A stretch of 64,000 nucleotides of DNA, from the NCBI RefSeq assembly GCF_029504695.1, contig NZ_JAQFIN010000016.1, positions 18,394-82,393 on the forward strand, read 5' to 3'. The notes beneath the pieces were generated by a model that was given only the letters and a program-made list of their open reading frames with translations, did not search any database and was not told the DNA's origin. Numbering within the stretch: the first letter of the stretch is position 1; each line of letters begins with the position of its first letter. The stretch comes from Parabacteroides sp. PF5-6 (GTDB lineage: Bacteria > Bacteroidota > Bacteroidia > Bacteroidales > Tannerellaceae). Position numbers and translations under genes: made by a program. Below, one piece after another: positions 59,691 to 64,000 of the stretch.

Positions 59691-60767
59691 TTAATCCTCA
59701 AACTTCAATTCCAACTGTATGGGGCCACCCCATTGGCCTCCGTCGTACATGTTGCTTACCGACAGGCCTAAGAGGCGGATTTTCTTCTGCGAAGTATCTA
59801 CCTGACTGAGCATTTCTTTCGAGAGCGTAAGGAAATAATGAAATTTATCGATCTTTCCCGGCAGGGTTCGGCTACGGGTGATTATCTCGAAATCGACGTA
59901 TTTCACCTTCAGGGTGACAGTCCGTCCGTAAAGGCCTTTTTCTTCGATCCGTTCCCATACGCGGCGGGCGATATGGTAGAGTTCGATCGTCAGCCGCATG
60001 GAAGTGCCCAGGTCTTCATCGAACGTATTCTCCGCCCCGATGGATTTGCGTATCCTCTCCGCCTCCACCGGACGGTGATCGATCGCGCGGGCGTTCTGGT
60101 AGAAAAAGCTTCCCGCCTTGCCGAAAAGACGGGTCAGTTCCGCTTCCGACCGGCGCTTCAGATCCGATCCGGTAAAGATCCCCACACTATGCATCTTCTC
60201 GGCCGTCACCTTGCCGACACCGAAAAAGCGCTCGACTTCGAGTTTCTCCACAAACGCCTCCGCCTGTTCCGGTGGGATCACAAAGAGCCCGTCGGGTTTG
60301 TCATAATCGGAAGCGATCTTAGCCAGAAACTTATTATAGGATACCCCGGCGGAAGCAGTCAGGCCGGTGACTTCCCGGATCCGTTTTTTGATCTCCCGGG
60401 CGATCAGCGTAGCCGAAGGCATATTTTTATGGTTGACGGTCACATCCAGAAACGCCTCATCGAGCGACAAGGGTTCGACCAAATCCGTATAGTCCTGAAA
60501 GATCTCATGAATCTGATGGGAAACTGCTTCGTAGACCTCAAAGCGAGGGCGGACAAAGATCAGCTGCGGACACTTACGCAACGCCGTCACCGACGCCATC
60601 GCCGAACGCACGCCATACCTGCGCGCCTCATAACTGGCAGCCGCCACCACCCCACGCGCTTCAGGCGAGCCCACCGCCAGCGGTTTGCCCCGATACGCCG
60701 GGAAATCCCGCTGCTCAATCGAAGCATAAAAAGCATCCATATCAATATGAATAATCTTCCGGTTCAC
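59691..60767 (-). CDS. dinB: DNA polymerase IV (translesion)
   Basis: 358 residues from the GTG at 60767 (reading MNRKIIHIDMDAFYASIEQRD); the frame continues to a TTG at 60776, overlapping the MNT stop. Y-family landmarks: DMDAFYA with the first catalytic Asp, YEARRYGVRSAM, SLDEAFLDV near residue 100 with the second Asp-Glu pair, GVSYNKFLAKIASDYDKPDGL, the helix-hairpin-helix VERFFGVGKVTAEKM and the little-finger domain after about 240. Copies past DNA lesions with low fidelity. It is the third gene after hepT-like and mntA-like genes and almost certainly co-transcribed. Confidence 0.95.
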   Translation of the reverse strand: MNRKIIHIDMDAFYASIEQRDFPAYRGKPLAVGSPEARGVVAAASYEARRYGVRSAMASVTALRKCPQLIFVRPRFEVYEAVSHQIHEIFQDYTDLVEPLSLDEAFLDVTVNHKNMPSATLIAREIKKRIREVTGLTASAGVSYNKFLAKIASDYDKPDGLFVIPPEQAEAFVEKLEVERFFGVGKVTAEKMHSVGIFTGSDLKRRSEAELTRLFGKAGSFFYQNARAIDHRPVEAERIRKSIGAENTFDEDLGTSMRLTIELYHIARRVWERIEEKGLYGRTVTLKVKYVDFEIITRSRTLPGKIDKFHYFLTLSKEMLSQVDTSQKKIRLLGLSVSNMYDGGQWGGPIQLELKFED

Positions 60768-60772
60768 CCAAC

Positions 60773-61075
60773 TCAAGCCACCCGTATGCCCGATTGCTTT
60801 ATCTCAGCAAGAAATCCGGAGACATCTTCATCGTCTTCCAGGAGCACCGGTTCTATACGGTCATCGATTTCTGTTCGTAACCGCCACAACAAAGGGCGAG
60901 TAGCAAAAAAATCGCCCGTAATTTCTTTAACAACAACAGCTACATCGATATCACTATTTTCCCGTCCGATTCCTTTGGCATAAGAACCGAAAAGATAAAT
61001 ACTTCCGTCAGGGAAATACTTTTTCACCAAACGGGCATAAGCACTTACTTTTTCTAAAGCTTCTCTTCGATCCAT
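60773..61075 (-). CDS. Minimal nucleotidyltransferase (MntA-like)
   Basis: 100 residues from the ATG at 61075; in-frame codons reach 61114, inside the HEPN gene. The nucleotidyltransferase motif GSX10DXD is complete: GS at 30-31, D42 and D44 (LFGSYAKGIGRENSDIDVAVV). In characterised MntA-HepT pairs this protein AMPylates the HEPN toxin and so neutralises it. The start overlaps the HEPN gene by 22 bases, and the stop overlaps dinB's upstream codons. Note the gene order toxin-first. Function by family; no catalytic residue is missing. Confidence 0.88.
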   Translation of the reverse strand: MDRREALEKVSAYARLVKKYFPDGSIYLFGSYAKGIGRENSDIDVAVVVKEITGDFFATRPLLWRLRTEIDDRIEPVLLEDDEDVSGFLAEIKQSGIRVA

Positions 61076-61440
61076 TGTTTCAGTTGTTTGGTTTCCTTCA
61101 AAATGATTCGGCATTTCTCATCTGAAAGGCTTTTTAGCAATTGTTCCTTATAAGAAGGATAACGAGCTTCTATATTGAGCGGTTCCAAAGTAAAAATAAG
61201 TCGTTTCTGTTCTTCTGAGAAGTGATCAAAGAAGCCGCCCTGACGTGCCAGATGCGACAGGTTATGTGTATAAGGAGCTGTCTGTTGACACAATTTACTA
61301 TAGTAAGCCTTAAATATTTTCTCAATCACCTGATGGCACATAAAGCCGACATAGAGGTAACGCTTATTTTGAAGCATCACCTCGGCTGTCTCCATGTCAT
61401 AATCAGACAAGTCTTTCCAGTAATTGATCTTCTTTTCCAT
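61054..61440 (-). CDS. HEPN-domain protein (HepT-like)
   Basis: 128 residues, all-helical. HEPN landmarks: YWKDLSDYDMETAEVMLQNKRYLYVGFMCHQVIEKIFKAYY at the start and LNIEARYPSYKEQLLKSLSDEK at the end, as in PF05168. The classical RNase motif RX4-6H is not in its usual C-terminal place; the only match is RQGGFFDH (66-73), so RNase activity is uncertain. It is paired with the MNT gene as in MntA-HepT toxin-antitoxin systems. A promoter box (61448-61455) lies 8 bp before the ATG. Confidence 0.85.
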   Translation of the reverse strand: MEKKINYWKDLSDYDMETAEVMLQNKRYLYVGFMCHQVIEKIFKAYYSKLCQQTAPYTHNLSHLARQGGFFDHFSEEQKRLIFTLEPLNIEARYPSYKEQLLKSLSDEKCRIILKETKQLKQWIEEKL

Positions 61441-61447
61441 ACGACAA

Positions 61448-61455
61448 CAAAGATA
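61448..61455 (-). promoter_or_regulatory. -7 element for the HEPN-MNT-dinB operon
   Basis: CAAAGATA, exact reverse TAnnTTTG, 8 bp before the HEPN ATG at 61440; the message would start at or next to the ATG (leaderless). It lies in the 19-bp gap after the MFS transporter stop. Confidence 0.45.
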
Positions 61456-61459
61456 GTCT

Positions 61460-62827
61460 TTAATTCGTCATTTGCAACTTCTTCTGCTTCGCAGTCTTCA
61501 CTAACGTCACCGCCACTGCCGCCAGCAGCAGGAAAACGCCGCCGGTCAAGAGGGCGTACATCGGATGGCCGTTGTAGATATGGCGTACGATCCAGCCGTG
61601 CACGATGCCGTTGGTGATCTGCGGAAGGGTGATAAAGAAATTGAAGATGCCCATATACGTACCCATCTTGGCAGCCGGCAGACTGTCGGACAAGATCGCG
61701 TAAGGCATCGCCAGGATACTCGCCCAGGCAATGCCCACCCCGATCATCGAGAGGATCATCCAGTTGGCATCGGTCAGGAAATAAAGCGACATCAGTCCCA
61801 ATCCGCCCAAGGTGAGGCAGACCGAATGGGTGGCTTTGCGTCCGATGCGCTTGGCGATCGGGATCAATAAAAGGGCAAAGACCATCGCCACGAAATTGTA
61901 GACACTGAACAACTCCCCTACCTTATCGCCCGCCGCGGCATAACCTGCCGAATGGGGATCGGGCGAAGCGTACACATGCTCGGCCAAGGCCGGTGTGGTA
62001 TATACCCACATGGAATACAAGGCAAACCAGGCAAAGAACTGGCAGATCCCCAACTGCCACATCACCCGAGGCATGTGCGCGATATCGTGTAGGATCTCCA
62101 TCAAACCGTTGCGTTTCTTCTCCGGTGCCTGCGGTGGGTTGCCGCTAAACTCCGCCAGTTGACGGGGAGAGTATTCCTTTGTGGTTACAATCGTCCACAT
62201 CACACAGAAAAACAAGACGCCGGCACCCACATAAAAGGCATACTTCACATTATCGGCCACCTCGCCCATGCCCGCCATATTCGAGAAGCCAAAGGCATTG
62301 TGCATGATCGAAGGCATCAATGAGCCGACCACCGCACCGATCCCGATCAGGAAGGTCTGCACCGAAAAGCCCACCGTATGTTGTTCGGCCGGCAGCATAT
62401 CGCCCACCAGCGCGCGGAACGGTTCCATCGTGATATTGATCGAAGCATCCATGATCATCAGCATACCGGCGCCGATCAGTACCGGGGAAAGAATCGCATG
62501 CGCCGTCTCGGGCGAGATGAAAAGCCCGGCATTGGGCATCAGGATCAGGGCTATGGCCGTCAGGATGGCGCCGACCAGGAAGAAAGGGCGCCGACGTCCC
62601 AGCCGTCCCCACGTCCGGTCCGAATAATGGCCGACGATCGGCTGAATGATCATGCCCGTCAGCGGAGCCGCCAACCAGAACAACGACAGATGTTCCACAT
62701 CCGCCCCGTAGATCTGCAGGATACGGCTCGAATTGGCATTCTGCAGGGCGAACCCAAACTGGATCCCCAGGAACCCGAAGGTCATATTCAGGATCTGCCA
62801 GAAACTCAAAAAAGGCTTAGTTTTCAT
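61460..62827 (-). CDS. MFS sugar transporter of the SLC45/GPH-like type
   Basis: 455 residues with twelve membrane segments. The start LSFWQILNMTFGFLGIQFGFALQNANSSRILQ and the loop GHYSDRTWGRLGRRRPFFLVG (after helix 2) are those of the SLC45-like group of disaccharide/H+ symporters (sucrose, maltose); WASILAMPYAILSDSLPAAKMGTYMGIFNFFI in the second half also fits. Likely imports a di- or oligosaccharide across the inner membrane; the substrate is not determinable. Divergent from the EEP hydrolase gene, with a TAnnTTTG box at 62851-62858. Confidence 0.88.
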   Translation of the reverse strand: MKTKPFLSFWQILNMTFGFLGIQFGFALQNANSSRILQIYGADVEHLSLFWLAAPLTGMIIQPIVGHYSDRTWGRLGRRRPFFLVGAILTAIALILMPNAGLFISPETAHAILSPVLIGAGMLMIMDASINITMEPFRALVGDMLPAEQHTVGFSVQTFLIGIGAVVGSLMPSIMHNAFGFSNMAGMGEVADNVKYAFYVGAGVLFFCVMWTIVTTKEYSPRQLAEFSGNPPQAPEKKRNGLMEILHDIAHMPRVMWQLGICQFFAWFALYSMWVYTTPALAEHVYASPDPHSAGYAAAGDKVGELFSVYNFVAMVFALLLIPIAKRIGRKATHSVCLTLGGLGLMSLYFLTDANWMILSMIGVGIAWASILAMPYAILSDSLPAAKMGTYMGIFNFFITLPQITNGIVHGWIVRHIYNGHPMYALLTGGVFLLLAAVAVTLVKTAKQKKLQMTN

Positions 62828-62850
62828 GATATTCTTTACTTTAAGGAAAA

Positions 62851-62858
62851 CAAATTTA
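62851..62858 (-). promoter_or_regulatory. -7 element for the MFS transporter
   Basis: CAAATTTA, exact reverse TAnnTTTG, 23 bp before the ATG at 62827. Confidence 0.45.
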
Positions 62859-62869
62859 CATATTATTTC

Positions 62870-62877
62870 TACATTTG
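62870..62877 (+). promoter_or_regulatory. -7 element for the EEP hydrolase gene
   Basis: TACATTTG, exact TAnnTTTG, 65 bp before the ATG at 62943; back to back with the MFS promoter. Confidence 0.5.
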
Positions 62878-62942
62878 CCTGCCTATACGGGAAGATTCTA
62901 CATCTTTCTCATGCAAACGTTTCAGTAAAATAATAATCTATC

Positions 62943-63785
62943 ATGCAAAAACTATTTTATCTCTTTTTATTGCCCTTGTTCGTGGCTTGCCAGAGTGGGC
63001 CGGTCGAATTGAATGTGATGAGTTTCAATATCCGGATGGATAATCCGGGAGATAGTCTCGACAGTTGGCCGTATCGTAAGGACGTGGCGGCACAAATCAT
63101 CCTGCAGAAAGATATCGATCTATTCGGGACGCAGGAAGTATTATCCCATCAATTGAAAGATATGAAAGACCGCTTGCCCGGATATGTCGCCCTGGGTGTG
63201 GGACGGGCCGACGGCAAAGAAGCGGGCGAGTACAGTGCGATCTTCTATAAGGCGGATCGTTTCGACGCGTTACGTTCGGGTACGTTCTGGTTGAGCGAGA
63301 CACCCGAAGTGGCCGGATCCAAAGGGTGGGACGGCGCCTGCGAACGGGTAGCCACCTGGGCGGTCTTGAAAGAGAAAGCGTCAGGCAAACAACTCTTCTT
63401 CATCAATACCCACCTCGACCATGTCGGCAAGGTAGCCCGCCAGCAAGGCGTCACCTTATTGATGGAGAGAGCCAAAGAATACGGGGCGGGAATGCCGATT
63501 ATCATCACCGGCGACTTCAATGCCAACCCCGAATCGACCGTGATCGCCCATGTGTTGGAGAGCGGTGACTTCCGCGACAGCTTTGTATTGGCACCCGAGA
63601 AGAAAGGCAACGAAGGTACGTTCCACGGCTTCGGACGCATCCCGGTCGAACGCCGCAACCGCATCGATTATATCTTCACTACCGCGCCGATCGAAGTGCG
63701 CACCTACGAAGCCATCCCCGACAAACTCGACGGCATCCATATCTCCGACCACGCCCCGATCATGACGCAGATCACGTTGCCGTAA
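62943..63785 (+). CDS. Endonuclease/exonuclease/phosphatase-fold lipoprotein
   Basis: 280 residues. Lipoprotein signal with VAC (C16). All EEP metal and catalytic motifs are present: MSFNIRMDNP (Asn/Arg), LFGTQEVLS (metal-binding Glu), INTHLDHVG (catalytic His), ITGDFNANPES (Asp/Asn), RNRIDYIF and the final ISDHAPIMTQ (Asp-His pair). The WPYRKD and RADGKEAGEYSAIFY segments mark the common secreted Bacteroidetes group. It hydrolyses phosphodiester or phosphomonoester bonds outside the cytoplasm, perhaps of nucleic acid, lipid or sugar phosphates. Single gene. Confidence 0.9.
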   Translation: MQKLFYLFLLPLFVACQSGPVELNVMSFNIRMDNPGDSLDSWPYRKDVAAQIILQKDIDLFGTQEVLSHQLKDMKDRLPGYVALGVGRADGKEAGEYSAIFYKADRFDALRSGTFWLSETPEVAGSKGWDGACERVATWAVLKEKASGKQLFFINTHLDHVGKVARQQGVTLLMERAKEYGAGMPIIITGDFNANPESTVIAHVLESGDFRDSFVLAPEKKGNEGTFHGFGRIPVERRNRIDYIFTTAPIEVRTYEAIPDKLDGIHISDHAPIMTQITLP

Positions 63786-63822
63786 GGGGTAGCAAGGGCT
63801 TCCGGCTGTTCCGGGAAAAGAG

Positions 63823-63900
63823 CCCTGTATTGATCGGCGTTTCGGGTGAAGGATAGGCGAAGAGCTGGCTCCTTCACTGAAAAGGCCGCCGGAGTTTGCC
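63823..63900. repeat. Diverged half copy of the 17-kb palindromic element
   Basis: 63823-63852 matches 16961-16990 at 28 of 30 positions (CCCTGTATTGATCGGCGTTT and following). After a 27-bp spacer comes one 21-bp unit, AAAAGGCCGCCGGAGTTTGC (63880-63899). The other arm and remaining units are absent. Confidence 0.85.
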
Positions 63901-63950
63901 AAAAGTGTCTTCTACTGAAAAAAGTTTACAGTTTGCAAAACTTAAAAAAG

Positions 63951-64000
63951 ATGCGAACAGTAAAAGGAATGGATGACTCTCTTCGCTTACAAATCATCGA
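63951..64000 (+). CDS. Possible start of a gene, cut by window edge
   Basis: An ATG at 63951 opens a frame reading MRTVKGMDDSLRLQII to the window end. It follows an A-rich stretch after AAGTTTACAGTTTGCAAAACTT (63922-63943). Too short to identify or to be sure it is real. Confidence 0.3.
   Translation, partial: MRTVKGMDDSLRLQII

Overview
The window reads as the chromosome of a gut-type Bacteroidales bacterium, most likely Parabacteroides or a close relative. The support is: two FecR/ECF-sigma pairs, a SusC/SusD pair, promoters of the Bacteroidetes TAnnTTTG type, an OmpA protein resembling Porphyromonas Pgm6/Pgm7, a B. fragilis-type bifunctional Fkp, and secreted proteins with a Parabacteroides-like C-terminal tail. 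The species call is an inference. I saw no rRNA, tRNA, CRISPR array, prophage or complete insertion sequence.

Layout. 1-3.6 kb: the end of an HU-like gene, then a minus-strand operon ruvX-def-carboxyltransferase-biotin carrier. 3.7-9.6 kb: a polyprenyl-phosphate sugar transferase, a major OmpA porin, and rmlA-fcl-gmd (activated sugars, including GDP-fucose made de novo). 9.8-16.7 kb: two large secreted GLUG-repeat paralogues and a membrane TPR/AraC regulator. 17.3-21.7 kb: an ECF sigma/anti-sigma pair flanked by two paralogous secreted carboxypeptidase-regulatory-domain proteins, one with an STN domain but no beta-barrel. 21.9-25.9 kb: a UDP-sugar dehydrogenase, a NucA-type endonuclease, a repeat-filled intergenic stretch and a FimB/Mfa2-like lipoprotein. 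25.9-41.6 kb: a rhamnose locus with four secreted rhamnosidase-type hydrolases, then rhaD, rhaT, rhaA, rhaB and a divergent AraC regulator. 41.6-48.3 kb: Fkp (GDP-fucose salvage), a cytidylate-kinase-like protein, small accessory genes, a MATE exporter, a decayed toxin-antitoxin pair and a free-methionine-sulfoxide reductase. 48.4-59.6 kb: sigma-FecR-SusC-SusD and a second TonB receptor with a lipoprotein partner. 59.7-63.8 kb: a HEPN/MNT pair fused by overlap to dinB, an MFS sugar transporter and a secreted EEP-fold hydrolase.

How it works together. The 25.9-41.6 kb block removes L-rhamnose from glycans outside the cytoplasm, imports it through RhaT and breaks it down by isomerase, kinase and aldolase, with the divergent AraC protein as the likely rhamnose sensor. 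gmd/fcl and Fkp give two separate routes to GDP-fucose for surface glycosylation.

The most unusual signal is not a gene. At least eight places hold short tandem arrays with an exact 21- or 22-bp period (two helical turns), three to seven units each, several with a palindromic core. Almost all lie 50-210 bp upstream of a start codon. The arrays fall into several unrelated sequence families with the same architecture. One family (core AAAAGGCCGGCAGGG) occurs between genes at 17.0 and 54.7 kb, as a remnant at 63.9 kb, and inside the rhamnulokinase gene, where its 21-bp period adds seven in-frame heptapeptides. The copy at 17.0 kb sits between 82-bp inverted arms, forming a roughly 305-bp palindromic element.
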